From Blastocatellia bacterium (GTDB lineage: Bacteria; Acidobacteriota; Blastocatellia; UBA7656), in contig JAHFUG010000003.1 in assembly GCA_023265195.1 (NCBI GenBank), forward strand, positions 10,210 to 48,717: a stretch of DNA of 38,508 nucleotides, given 5' to 3'. Positions 25,098 through 33,682 of this stretch are shown piece after piece. Within the stretch, counting starts at the first letter, position 1; the number at the start of each line of letters is the position of its first letter. Below the pieces are notes generated by a model, which worked only from the letters and a program-made list of their open reading frames with translations, was not told the origin of the DNA and searched no databases. The position numbers were made by a program, and so were the translations under genes.

Positions 25098-25467
25098 CGG
25101 CCGGTTATGAAAGGGCCATTGAGGAATGATGCAGAGAAGTAGGCGCTTAGCGGAGACTGGCTTGATCGAGCGTTCCCGATGTAATTACGCAACGCCCGGG
25201 TCAACGGGACTTACGGTGTCTTTCAGTGATTCACAAGTGATGGGCTGAAATAGGAATGACTGATGCAGGTCGAAATCCTGCATCTCAGTTCCAACGGCCG
25301 CGGATTGACGTGATCGGTTCGCTATGATTGGATCGAAGGGAAGTGGCCCAAGGTGTGGCAATTTCCCTGAGGGGCCGTTTAGCGTGGAATCGCCCCCGCC
25401 ACACGGAAGTGACTATACACGAGTGCTTTGCTGAAGTAACCTGTGGCGATGAAGATAGTTACGGACC
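25098..25467. other. Intergenic, one strong hairpin, no gene
   Basis: The only structure is a perfect 8-pair stem, GATGCAGG (25262-25269) and CCTGCATC (25277-25284), with a 7-base loop TCGAAAT. It looks like a tRNA T-arm but no cloverleaf surrounds it. The rest holds no gene that I can support. Confidence 0.4.
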
Positions 25468-25743
25468 CTAGTCGTTGCCTACGACCTTGCGCCGAGCCGG
25501 CCTATACTTCTCCTGCAGCGCTTCCTTGAAGCTATCCAGCGTGCTGCGTCTGGACCGGTTCGCGGTTGATTCAATCTCTAGGAACTGTATGGCGACCCGA
25601 GCTATTACCTGCGCGACCGTTATATACTCGCTCTTGGCTATCTGCTCGTACTGAGTGTAGACATCGTTGGGCAGGAGTATTCCGACTTTCTTCGATCCTT
25701 TTGCCTCGGCAACCTTCTCTATTCTTTCCCTGTTCTTGATCAT
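25468..25743 (-). CDS. Small ribbon-helix-helix DNA-binding protein
   Basis: This 91-residue basic protein has the ribbon-helix-helix arrangement at about 18-60: a strand (KKVGILLP), helix one (NDVYTQYEQIAKSEY) and helix two (TVAQVIARVAIQFLEIE). A charged C-terminal helix follows (TLDSFKEALQEKYRPARRK). Such proteins bind palindromic operators as dimers and usually repress their own promoter. Translation starts at an ATG with AAGGAGGG just upstream. It diverges from a small cysteine-motif gene, with well-formed promoters on both sides and a 14-base palindrome between. It could be the repressor of that pair or an antitoxin-like protein; no toxin gene adjoins on its strand. Confidence 0.77.
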   Translation of the reverse strand: MIKNRERIEKVAEAKGSKKVGILLPNDVYTQYEQIAKSEYITVAQVIARVAIQFLEIESTANRSRRSTLDSFKEALQEKYRPARRKVVGND

Positions 25744-25766
25744 AACCCTCCTTCCACTACCCTGTT

Positions 25767-25795
25767 CTTATAGCACAGAGTAGGAAGCTGCTCAA
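25767..25795 (-). promoter_or_regulatory. Promoter for the RHH gene
   Basis: Reading the minus strand, TTGAGC (25795-25790) is followed after exactly 17 bases by TATAAG (25772-25767). The start site would fall near 25760, about 17 bases before the ATG. Confidence 0.62.
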
Positions 25796-25829
25796 CGCCT
25801 TTGTTCGGAATAGCCTACTATTATTCCCC

Positions 25830-25862
25830 TTGACATTGCGGGAACCAATAGTAATATTACTA
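25830..25862 (+). promoter_or_regulatory. Promoter with 14-bp palindromic operator for the cysteine-motif gene
   Basis: TTGACA (25830-25835) is followed by 16 bases and TAATAT (25852-25857). A perfect palindrome TAGTAATATTACTA (25849-25862) covers the -10 box and the expected start site. An extra half-site TACTATT is at 25816-25822. The neighbouring divergent RHH protein is the obvious candidate to bind it. The leader before the ATG at 25882 is about 18 bases. Confidence 0.72.
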
Positions 25863-25881
25863 CCAACGTATCCAAATATTG

Positions 25882-26124
25882 ATGTATTGGTCCTATGGGA
25901 GTGAGGTTTTGGGGAGCAAAGGTAACAAATTCTGTCCTGTTTGCGGTGGAACCGGCGTAGTCAACTACTGGAGCGAATATCTTACCCTGGACGACAGGCG
26001 TTGTTGTTCCGACTGTGAGTCGGGACGAGCTCTGGGCGAAAGGATTGGCAGAATCGTTCAGCGGATGACGTCGGAGCAACAGTCGGACGAAATCAAACGT
26101 TATAGCCTGTTCGCGATTCCCTAG
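25882..26124 (+). CDS. Small cysteine-motif (DnaJ zinc-finger-like) protein
   Basis: This protein of about 80 residues carries a CPVCGGTG motif near residue 18 and CSDCESG near 42. These are two halves of a CxxCxGxG-type zinc finger like that in DnaJ. A helical C-terminus follows (LGERIGRIVQRMTSEQQSDE). No J domain or other domain is present. The strong promoter and operator upstream argue that the gene is real despite a poor ribosome site. Function is unknown. It may be a partner of the divergent RHH regulator. Confidence 0.62.
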   Translation: MYWSYGSEVLGSKGNKFCPVCGGTGVVNYWSEYLTLDDRRCCSDCESGRALGERIGRIVQRMTSEQQSDEIKRYSLFAIP

Positions 26125-26390
26125 GATTGAATCGGATTCAGTGGAGCGGCGAGGCCAGGGCAGATCGCTTCGCGGTAGGTGACGTGTCAACGGCCACCGG
26201 TTGGGAGAGGTTTTCAAGGCTGGCTAGATCGTACTATGTACTCAGTTCTGCTCATCGAAGGCGATGCTATTGTGTGAGCTTTCGGAGGCGTGGGTACAGA
26301 GCATACGGGCGGAGCGGCGGTGGGCCGAGAGCAAGATTCTTGCATCGTGCGACTGGGGTAGCTTTGCCCCGGCGAGCGGTTGAGGCGCCG

Positions 26391-27130
26391 TCAGGCGGCC
26401 ATGTCCAACTCAATCAAGGTAGTCGTGTAGTTCCACGGCATCCAGCGGGCGGGTGCTCGCGCCAGTTCAGCGCCGTGTCCCGGCAGTTGGGTAAGATAAT
26501 CGAAAGGGTTGGCGCCGCTTAACTCGGCCGTGTAGATCAGGCTCATGAACAAATCGCCAACGGGCGCTCCGTTTTTCGTTCGGTAGAATAACGAGTTTTT
26601 GCGATGCAAGACCGCTTTCTTCAACGCACGTTCGCAGAGGTTATTGTCAATGGGGGCTCCGGGGCGCCGGAGAAAGAGGGTCAACTTGCGCCAAGTGGTT
26701 GAGCAGATATTGAATGGCCTTGCCCAGGCCGGAGTTGGGCTCTAACCTCGCGCTCAAGGAACTGCTGGCGGCGCCAGGCGTTCAACTGATCCATCAACGG
26801 ACTGCTGTGCTGCCGGTGGAAGCGCGGCCGCTGATCAGGATCACGCTGCTGGCGCGCCAATGAATCATAATGAAAGACCTCTCCCAGTGTTTCCAGCACG
26901 TAACGGCACTGGCCGGGAAAGCTGTTCACCACGTCGACGAAGTGGCGACGGCCATGCGCCAGGCAGTTGGCCGGGATGACTGGTAGCGAGCCGGGAGCGT
27001 CGCGAGAAAGCGCGTCACGCATCTGAATAGGCGGCTCCATGTCCTGGGCGCGCTGCTTTAGCACGTCCATCAGATTCTCGCCCGCGCATGCTGACGGCCG
27101 GTAAAGAACAGCGCACTAGCTTGAGTTGCT
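26391..27130 (-). mobile_element. IS66-family transposase remnant with several frameshifts
   Basis: Fragments of one IS66 transposase (DDE type) lie in at least three frames. From 5' to 3' on the minus strand they are FFTGRQHA (about 27120-27090), then GENLMDVLKQR through LGEVFHYDSLARQQ (27070 down to about 26750), then EPNSGLGKAIQYLLNH (about 26740-26695), and finally TLFLRRPGAPIDNNLCERAL through PFDYLTQLPGH to the stop at 26391. The N-terminal half and any accessory orfA/orfB genes are missing. I could not find terminal inverted repeats. This is a dead relic between the small divergent pair and the large VWA gene. The 266 bases before it (26125-26390) show no gene. Confidence 0.88.
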
Positions 27131-27201
27131 GAGAAACTCTTACCGCTGTGTTTTGGCTGTAGTTGCCTGTTCCGCCCTCTAACGCGACTTTGACGGCGCA
27201 T

Positions 27202-30030
27202 TTAGCGTTGTTTGGTTCGTTTGCCCGCGCGTGATCGCGCACGGCGTAGCGCGTCGACAACTCCCACCTCTTCGGTCTCGAGCGTCGGCGTTGCTTCTGG
27301 GCGTTTTGATGGCGTTTCTTCTTTTCGAGGCTGGCTAAGCGCGCTCTCTTCGTTTGGAGCAGCCTTGCGCTTCAAGGCGAAACGGAACCTCGGCGCGCGA
27401 GCCGGCGCAGCTTCGCGTGAGGCGATACTCTCTCGTTTAATCATCGGGAGACGAAGGTTGGACAATCCGGTTCGGGTCAGGCTAACCAATCCGGTGCGGC
27501 GTTCGATGACTTCGAGCAGAAATAGCAGCACAGCCAGCGTCAGAAGCCAGGGTGATGTCTCGGCCATTCGAGCCTGATCGGGCATGTCCTTCCATAAGCC
27601 CGCGAGGTTTGTTCTCTCCTTGCCGTTTGTTGCGCGAGCTATGCGATCTAGCGCCGACAATCCTTCATCGGCCTCGACCGGCTTGAACTCGGGCGCGTAT
27701 GGCAAACAAACCGGCGACAGCGTCAGCCTTCCCGCGCCTGCCGCTTCCACCGTCGAAAGCAGCGTCTCACCTCCACGCAACGGGATTTCAGCTTCTAGCG
27801 TGTCGGCCGAGGTCCAATGGAAGTCGAGCTTATCTACGGCGGGCGCCGACCCCGGCAGACCATGCAGAGCAGTGAGCGTCGGAGGATCGGAGAACGGTTC
27901 GGCGGCCCTTTCGGGATCGAGATGAACCGTGACGACGGCGGCGCCGTTCTTAACCTCCTGAGTCACCAGCATTCCTCCGGCAAGCGTATTGACGCCGCCT
28001 GCCGACCAGCGCGCGAGACTCGTAAACAATTCGCCAACCTGGCTCCATTTGGCTATCGGTCCGCTGTAGGCCCCGTCAGCTTCTCCGGCATAGCAGAGCA
28101 CCCGTCCCGCGCCCGCTTGCCACGAAGCGATCATTGGCGCCGTGTACTCATCCAGCGTCACTGCCCCTTCATTGGCGCCGGGCCGAACATAGCAAAGATT
28201 GTAACCACCGACCGCGGGCGGCGATTCGAACTGCTTACCGGTCATGCCGATCAAGCCGCCGGTGAATTTGATCGCGGTGGGCTCGTCTACGAAGGTGCTG
28301 CGGGCAACGACGATGGTGTCTTGCGCAAAGAGCCGCGGAAGTTCTTCGGGATTGTCCGTGAAGAAGCAGCGGCCTCCGCCCCGCCGCGCTATGTCGCGAA
28401 GCAGTTCCGCGTCCTTATCCGACGTTTTGCCGAGCCCGACTACGCTTACGGTTATGCCTGCTTGCTGGCACTTCGCGATCAATTCCTCGTACTGGCCAGG
28501 TTCTTCGGAATCGGCTGCGTCCGCGAATAGGATGATGTGGCGAGTTCCGGCCTTGGCGTCCAGCATCATGCGAGCCGAAGCGGCGAGCGCTTCGTAGATA
28601 AATATTCCGCCTCCGCCCGCGTCTACTCTCAGAATATCGCCGCGAACTCGGGCGGCGTCGGAGACCGGCGCGAGATCGGCTATGATGTGAGGCGCGCTGT
28701 CGACGGCGATAACTCCAAACTCATCGGCAGGGCTCATCATGTCGAGCACTTGAACCGCGGCGAGGTCAGCTAGATCCATCTTGGTCTTGCCTCCCCCGGC
28801 GCTCATGGCCATACTGCCGGATCGGTCCATCGCCACGACTATAGCCATCGCAAGCTTGCGGTGCTCCTGTCTCAACTCCATCGATACCGGCATGATCGGC
28901 TCGAGCGCCGAACGGAAATAGCCGCCAGGGCCGTAGGCGTTCTTGCCGCCGGTCATCATCAATCCCGATCCAGTTTCTTTCACCCACGCGGCGATGTTTT
29001 CCATCCCTCGCGAGCCGAGTTTTTCAGCCGGAATGTTTTCGATCAACACCGCTGAATATTTCGATAATTCGTCCAGCGGCCAGTTGACCGACTCGGGCCG
29101 AGCCGAGATTACTTTTAATCCTCCCGCGGCTAAAAGACGGACCAGGCCGGAGTCCGGGGACGCGCTAACGCAGAGAACAGGTTTGGGTCCTTCGATGCCG
29201 ACCAGAAGCTTGGCCGCGTTGTTCTCGGGAAGAGGATCGTCTCCGGCGTTGACTCGTAGCGTGTAGGAATAGGCTCCGGGCTCGCCCGCCTGATCGCGAA
29301 ACGTCAATCGGTTCAAGCCCGCGGTCAACATCGTCTTGCCCGCGGCCAATCGTTGGCCTCCGCGTTGCAGTTCTACGGAAGCCTCTTGCTGGATTGGCGA
29401 GCGAACCCAGGCAGTGATGATGAAGGACTCACCGGGACTGACGGTGTTCGGCGAATCGACTTGAGCGATCGCCAGGTCGCCCGCCGTCGAGCGTTGAGTA
29501 GACCGGTAATCAACGGCGACTCCACGCGCGGCGCATCGGGCCGCGGAAGCAGCCGGGTCTCGGCCCGTCCATCGCCCATCGGAGAGGACGAGGATTCTTC
29601 CGGGCGATCCGCGAGGTATCATCGCGAGCGCCTTGTCGATTGCATCCGCGAGGTTGGACTCGTCTCGGCCGACGTCGTTGACGAAGCCGGGGAATTCTCC
29701 GGGCTGCGGAGGCTGTTCGATGGCCGCGGTCCTGCCGAACGAAACAACTCCGAGCCGCTGGCCGCTGCCAATCGCGCCGTGGAGCAAGCCGATGGCTTCC
29801 TTGTGTGAGGCGTCACTGCCGTTGGGCATCGAATCGCTTCGGTCGGCGACTACCACCAGGGTTCCCGCGCGGCTCGGCAGTTTGATTGCGAGCCCCGCCA
29901 TGCCGAGCAACGCCAGCGCGAGCGAAGCGATCCGCAGATTGCGCAACAGCGGCGATGGCATTCGCCATGCCCACAGAGCCGCTCCGAGCGGAATGGCCAG
30001 CAGCAACCAGATTGGATTATGAAGGAACAT
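27202..30030 (-). CDS. Large membrane protein with two VWA domains and a glutamine-amidotransferase-like domain
   Basis: This 942-residue inner-membrane protein begins with two hydrophobic helices (FLHNPIWLLLAIPLGAALWA; ASLALALLGMAGLAI). A first VWA domain covers about 55-195, with DRSDS. A CARDB-like beta domain and a GATase1-like Rossmann segment (about 280-385, LIENIPAEKL, LMMTGGKNAYGPGG) follow. A second VWA domain covers about 395-575, with DRSGS. A further beta region leads to a transmembrane helix near 835 (SPWLLTLAVLLFLLEVIERR) and a basic Pro/Glu-rich tail. Both metal-site DxSxS motifs are intact. This architecture occurs beside BatA-type genes in MoxR-linked clusters, as here, but no MoxR ATPase or DUF58 gene is in the window. 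Confidence 0.9.
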   Translation of the reverse strand: MFLHNPIWLLLAIPLGAALWAWRMPSPLLRNLRIASLALALLGMAGLAIKLPSRAGTLVVVADRSDSMPNGSDASHKEAIGLLHGAIGSGQRLGVVSFGRTAAIEQPPQPGEFPGFVNDVGRDESNLADAIDKALAMIPRGSPGRILVLSDGRWTGRDPAASAARCAARGVAVDYRSTQRSTAGDLAIAQVDSPNTVSPGESFIITAWVRSPIQQEASVELQRGGQRLAAGKTMLTAGLNRLTFRDQAGEPGAYSYTLRVNAGDDPLPENNAAKLLVGIEGPKPVLCVSASPDSGLVRLLAAGGLKVISARPESVNWPLDELSKYSAVLIENIPAEKLGSRGMENIAAWVKETGSGLMMTGGKNAYGPGGYFRSALEPIMPVSMELRQEHRKLAMAIVVAMDRSGSMAMSAGGGKTKMDLADLAAVQVLDMMSPADEFGVIAVDSAPHIIADLAPVSDAARVRGDILRVDAGGGGIFIYEALAASARMMLDAKAGTRHIILFADAADSEEPGQYEELIAKCQQAGITVSVVGLGKTSDKDAELLRDIARRGGGRCFFTDNPEELPRLFAQDTIVVARSTFVDEPTAIKFTGGLIGMTGKQFESPPAVGGYNLCYVRPGANEGAVTLDEYTAPMIASWQAGAGRVLCYAGEADGAYSGPIAKWSQVGELFTSLARWSAGGVNTLAGGMLVTQEVKNGAAVVTVHLDPERAAEPFSDPPTLTALHGLPGSAPAVDKLDFHWTSADTLEAEIPLRGGETLLSTVEAAGAGRLTLSPVCLPYAPEFKPVEADEGLSALDRIARATNGKERTNLAGLWKDMPDQARMAETSPWLLTLAVLLFLLEVIERRTGLVSLTRTGLSNLRLPMIKRESIASREAAPARAPRFRFALKRKAAPNEESALSQPRKEETPSKRPEATPTLETEEVGVVDALRRARSRAGKRTKQR

Positions 30031-30060
30031 CGTGTTGAACTAGCGGCTGCTACTTGAGCA

Positions 30061-30224
30061 GACGTAAAAGAAATAAGTTCCATTTGTCGAGGGAGTTCAC
30101 CGCAGAGCCGCGGAGACCGCGGAGAGGGACGCAGAGGGGAGTTTACTCTCCGCGGCTCTCTCAGCGATCTGTGCGTCTCCGCGGTGAAGTCCTCACTTCA
30201 CCGGCGGTACTCATCTCGTGCTGG
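30061..30224. repeat. Dispersed ~190-bp MITE-like repeat, copy 3 (right end altered)
   Basis: It starts with ACGTAAAAGAAATAAGTTCC and shares the same interior blocks as the copies at 11304 and 20818. Homology stops after CTCATCTCGTGCTGG, so the usual right end (CGGGAAGTTA) is missing. A GGGCGGG / CCCGCCC hairpin (about 30243-30264) follows, and the adjacent CCGCCCGTACATT block also occurs after copy 2 at about 21043. It separates the two BatA/VWA genes, which may still be co-transcribed. Confidence 0.82.
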
Positions 30225-30311
30225 CCCGCGGCGCATCAAGAGGGGCGGGCACGGAGACCCGCCCGTACATTCATCCAAAAGCGCGCGCAAACAACACCCA
30301 TTTAGCAGGCG

Positions 30312-32096
30312 TCAATTTGATCCGCGCAGGCGCACCGCGCCGCCGCGAGACGCGAGAACCAAGTGCGCCGCAAGCACGATCAAAGCGAGTAGCACCAGGA
30401 CCCATGCAATGCTTCGTTGTTGAATGTCCTGGACGCCGGCGTTCCAACCGTCCCAACTTCCCGATGCGCACTTCGTCAAATCCGATTCCTGCCGCGACAG
30501 CGCATTAGCCGCGAAGTTGTACTTAACGCCTCCAGCCGTCACTTCGTAGACACCCCAGGTTTCGGCCTTGATCGCAAGCGACTGGCCGCCGGCGGGGACT
30601 TCGGAAGCGGCTCCGTTCGGGGGCTGGATGTTGATCGTCCTTACGCCTTCTCTCACGGTAAGCACCGCCGATGAGCCGAGACGAACGTTGGCTTGTTTGA
30701 AGCCCGGCGCCTGAGACGCGCGCCAGTCGATTAAGTTCCAGATCAGGACCGGCCACGCTGGGGTGTCCTGAAGCGTCGACAGATCCGGCTTCAAACGCCA
30801 CCTGAGATTGTGCGAGCCCGCGCGTTCGACGTCGGTCAGCAACGCGACGTCGCCGGCCGTAATGATCGGTCTTCCGGCCGACGGCGTCCGGCCGGCCGCC
30901 CATACGACTCCATCAAGCGAAAGCCCCTCCGCCAGCGGATGCCCACGATCGATCACGAACGGCCCGGCATAGCTCACTGCGTCATGCTCGGCTATGAATT
31001 GAACCGTCCACGTCTCGGATCCGCGCTCCGTGATCTGCTCGTCATCGGCGAAGACAAGTTCGGCGCTCCGTGAGTTCAACTCCGCGATCCCGGCGGCCAG
31101 CAAGGCTTTTTCAACTGACGCTTTCAGCTTCTCGTCACCTATGCGTAACTCGACGCGAACATGCTTTCGCGATTGGGGCAGCAACACCGCCACGTTGTCA
31201 ATCGCAAGCGCGTCGTCGGCTATTCGCGCGCGCATTGGTCCGGCTCCGGGTTTCAGGTTGAAGACCACGCGGTTGCCGGCATTGGGTGCGAGATCGAGAT
31301 CATAGGCCGCAAGTTGACGAGCCTGCGTAGCGGCCAGGTCAGCATAATCTTCGACAACGAGTGTCGCCTTAGCAGCCTCGCGAGATAGATTCACTATCTC
31401 GATCATGCATCTCTCACCGGCGTCGTTAGCGGTTCGAGTCGCGTTCACAATTGCAACGTTCGAGCTGTCTTTTCCAAAGGCGAGCCATCGCAAGCGGGTG
31501 TTCGCCTCGGCATCCGCTAGATGAGATTGCGGGTGGTCGGTCAACACCAAAACTCGGCCACGGCTTCCAGCAAGCGCGAAAGCAAAGGCGATTGCTTCTT
31601 CAAGATTCGCCGACGGCTCGGGGCAGTTCCATCTAGCAAGCAGTGGTCTGATTTGTGCGGGCCGGCCGCCGGCTTCACCGAGCAGTGAAGGCTTCTCACC
31701 GGCCAACACGATTTTGACGGAATCATAACCGCCGCTCTCCAACTCTTCTTCGGCGGCCGCCGCGGCCCTGTTCCTCGGTGAATCGGCGCGGCCGGCAAGC
31801 ATCGAGAACGAGTCATCAAGAACGATGGTCAGAACTCCACCCTCGGCTCGAGCGTTGACCATAGGGCCTGCCGCCGCCAAGGTCAGCAACAAGATCGCGA
31901 GAAGCTCGAGAAAAAAAGTCAGTGGAGTCCGCAGCCGATCGAGAACAAGCCCGCCTTCCTTTGGCTTACCCTCGTCAGCCCACAGCATCAAGCTGGAGAC
32001 AACCTGGCGGCGATGTTTGTTGCGTAGCCAGTAGACGGCGACAAGCGCCGGAACAGCTAGCAGACCGAAGAGCGCGATTGGAAAAGCAAGAGTCAT
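30312..32096 (-). CDS. BatA-type membrane protein with VWA domain
   Basis: This protein of about 594 residues begins with the 'aerotolerance regulator N-terminal' BatA region: helix 1 (FPIALFGLLAVPALVAVYWL), basic loop RNKHRRQVV, and helix 2 (FFLELLAILLLTLAAAGPMV). A VWA domain covers about 85-205, with DDSFS as metal motif and LVLTDHP later. A long beta-rich extracytoplasmic part follows. A last transmembrane helix (SIAWVLVLLALIVLAAHLVL) ends it. The frame extends to 32186, but those 30 residues are encoded by repeat-like DNA and the ATG at 32096 is preferred. It lies upstream of the 942-residue protein on the same strand. Such pairs are thought to act with a MoxR AAA ATPase on envelope complexes. 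Confidence 0.88.
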   Translation of the reverse strand: MTLAFPIALFGLLAVPALVAVYWLRNKHRRQVVSSLMLWADEGKPKEGGLVLDRLRTPLTFFLELLAILLLTLAAAGPMVNARAEGGVLTIVLDDSFSMLAGRADSPRNRAAAAAEEELESGGYDSVKIVLAGEKPSLLGEAGGRPAQIRPLLARWNCPEPSANLEEAIAFAFALAGSRGRVLVLTDHPQSHLADAEANTRLRWLAFGKDSSNVAIVNATRTANDAGERCMIEIVNLSREAAKATLVVEDYADLAATQARQLAAYDLDLAPNAGNRVVFNLKPGAGPMRARIADDALAIDNVAVLLPQSRKHVRVELRIGDEKLKASVEKALLAAGIAELNSRSAELVFADDEQITERGSETWTVQFIAEHDAVSYAGPFVIDRGHPLAEGLSLDGVVWAAGRTPSAGRPIITAGDVALLTDVERAGSHNLRWRLKPDLSTLQDTPAWPVLIWNLIDWRASQAPGFKQANVRLGSSAVLTVREGVRTINIQPPNGAASEVPAGGQSLAIKAETWGVYEVTAGGVKYNFAANALSRQESDLTKCASGSWDGWNAGVQDIQQRSIAWVLVLLALIVLAAHLVLASRGGAVRLRGSN

Positions 32097-32288
32097 CCGA
32101 GAGCCCGTAGATTTCGCCTTCCGATTTGACCGCGCGCCGCTGGAGCTTTGCATTGCTCCCGACCCTGCAGTTGGGGGATCGTTCAATACCAGCCTGCTAG
32201 CGGCGCTGGGCCATCAACGAATCTCCAAGGCGATCCGAGCCCTTGTTAGCGTGCCCACGAACGCTCGCGCGTTGGATAGGCTGCATAT

Positions 32289-32391
32289 GAACCATCCACC
32301 AGCTCCGTTGGGGGTATTTCAAGAAAAAGCCGCGGTGCGCCGTCTGTAGCGAGCGAATGAACGTATCCCCCAACTGCGTTGGGGGTATTCT
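32289..32391. repeat. Palindromic repeat units, CCCCCAACTGCGTTGGGGG type
   Basis: Two units related to the cluster at 35541-35915: GAACCATCCACCAGC-TCC-GTTGGGGG (32290-32316) and CCCCCAAC-TGC-GTTGGGGG (32367-32385). The second is a perfect stem. They lie in the gap 32097-32641, where I see no supportable gene; a third, weaker relative is around 32165-32180. Confidence 0.72.
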
Positions 32392-32641
32392 CGGGTCTCG
32401 AGATCTTTCTCTAGCGAGCAACACGGAATTAGGACACTACTGGATGGCTAGCCTGATTGACAAGAATGATGTAATGAGCAACTAGAGCGGCTATGTAGTA
32501 GGCATCTCGATTACAAGGGTGGCTTTTTATGACTATTATGGATCCAGAGGGCGCGGGCGCCAACGGAACTCGTACCTTCTGGACGATTATCAGCGCAAAT
32601 CGGCGGTCATTCCGGAAGGCGGGCGCGCGGGTGCGATAGAA

Positions 32642-33244
32642 TCAAACTAAGCGAAGGCCTGGTTTTACATACAGAGCGTGGCAGTCCGGGCACACGCTAT
32701 GGCTGAACTTGACGTCCGCGTGCTTAGCCACATAGCTCTCGACTTGCTGCCAGTAATTCTGATCGTCTCGAATCTTCTTGCAGTAGGAACAAATGGGAAG
32801 CATACCCTGGAGTTGCGATACCCGCGACAGCGCGTTCTCCAACTCCATCACGCGGTCACGCGATCTTCTCTCCAGAGCGATGACTCGCTCTCCAACTCGC
32901 ACGCGAGCCCGAAGCTCGTTGTGATCGAAAGGCTTGACAACGTAGTCGTCGGCGCCGGCCTTTAGACCCTCGACTATATCCACGCGCCGCCCCTTCGCCG
33001 TGAGCAAGATGATGTATAGCGGTGCGCAACGGCCTTCATTGCGAGTCTTTCTGATGACCTCGACGCCGTCCATGCCCGGCATTACCCAGTTGAGAATCGC
33101 GAGCATCGGGACGTCGGTAGTCGCCAGCGTTTTCCACGCTTCGAGGCCGTCGCAGCAAAGAACGACTTCCCAGCGAGGATCCTGTACGGTCGCTCCCACC
33201 AGCCGCCTGATTACCGGATTGTCGTCGGCAATGAGGATACGCAT
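32642..33244 (-). CDS. Response-regulator-like protein with Asn at the phosphorylation site and CSYCKK domain
   Basis: This 200-residue protein has a receiver domain at 1-120 (MRILIADDNPVIRRLVG). The acidic pair D7/D8, T82 and K104 (YVVKPFDHNE) are present. The phospho-acceptor position reads LNWVMPGMDG, so residue 52 is asparagine (AAC) instead of aspartate. A helical linker leads to a C-terminal four-cysteine module: ICSYCKKIRDDQNYWQQVES (C152, C155), then SHSVCPDCHALY (C185, C188). This module follows receiver or PAS domains in many bacteria and is probably metal-binding. The ATG at 33244 directly starts the receiver fold; the longer frame to 33355 is rejected. It lies downstream of an HPt gene and a broken hybrid kinase, possibly its former partners. 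Confidence 0.9.
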   Translation of the reverse strand: MRILIADDNPVIRRLVGATVQDPRWEVVLCCDGLEAWKTLATTDVPMLAILNWVMPGMDGVEVIRKTRNEGRCAPLYIILLTAKGRRVDIVEGLKAGADDYVVKPFDHNELRARVRVGERVIALERRSRDRVMELENALSRVSQLQGMLPICSYCKKIRDDQNYWQQVESYVAKHADVKFSHSVCPDCHALYVKPGLRLV

Positions 33245-33400
33245 TGAAGAACTTGCTGTTACCGGCGCGAACATATTGTTGTTTCCGCGGAAGCAGTCAT
33301 TCGCACGATTGAATCGCGGGCGGCTTGGACCGGCGCAGACCGGCAAACTAGCCAAGGGCTACCGCCCTTCCTATCCCAAGTGCGGAATGCCGGATCACGC

Positions 33401-33461
33401 GGTGGTCCACGGGGGAAACGCGAACAGAATTCTCGTAACGATCGGCATAAGCGACTAGGCT
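33401..33461 (-). repeat. Dispersed ~65-bp repeat, copy 2
   Basis: This is the inverted counterpart of 13621-13689, sharing GGAAACGCGAACA, TTCTCGTAACGATC and CGACTAG. It joins directly onto the hairpin element at 33461-33533. Confidence 0.75.
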
Positions 33462-33533
33462 TTTTCGCAGACTGCGCTGCGAAAAAAATGGCCCTTCGGG
33501 CAACCGATTATACCGCGCAGTCCGCGAAAAAGC
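33461..33533. repeat. Nested inverted repeat TTTTTCGCAGACTGCGC
   Basis: An inner perfect 10-pair stem is formed by TTTTTCGCAG (33461-33470) and CTGCGAAAAA (33477-33486). An outer pairing is formed by TTTTTCGCAGACTGCGC (33461-33477) with GCGCAGTCCGCGAAAAA (33517-33533), one mismatch in 17. The two folds are mutually exclusive. The element is intergenic; the 33245-33682 interval shows no gene. Confidence 0.75.
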
Positions 33534-33682
33534 GCGATCAGCTTTCAGCCGTCAGCGCTCAGCTTTTGGATTAGTCCGGTGAGCATGCGTTTTGAGCTCG
33601 ACGACGCGGTAAGCCGTTTGCTCATAGGCTTTTATATTTAGGAACCAACTTGTTGTCGTTCTTATTTCCATAAGCGGCTAAT

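Noticed and set aside
25262-25284. tRNA T-arm-like hairpin GCAGG-TCGAAAT-CCTGC
   Set aside because: The loop is not the canonical TTCRANY, and no acceptor, D or anticodon stem can be drawn upstream.
27817-28530. 237-codon plus-strand frame inside the 942-residue VWA gene
   Set aside because: It is a shadow of a gene with intact VWA motifs, with no start signal or domain.
32197-32424. 75-codon minus-strand frame
   Set aside because: Much of it is translated from palindromic repeat units (IPPTQLG, YPQRSWWMVH), so it is not a gene.
33461-33486. Possible intrinsic terminator for the HPt/kinase unit
   Set aside because: The T-run is on the 5' side of the stem and the A-run on the 3' side in both readings of the hairpin, the reverse of a terminator; it is better explained as part of a repeat.
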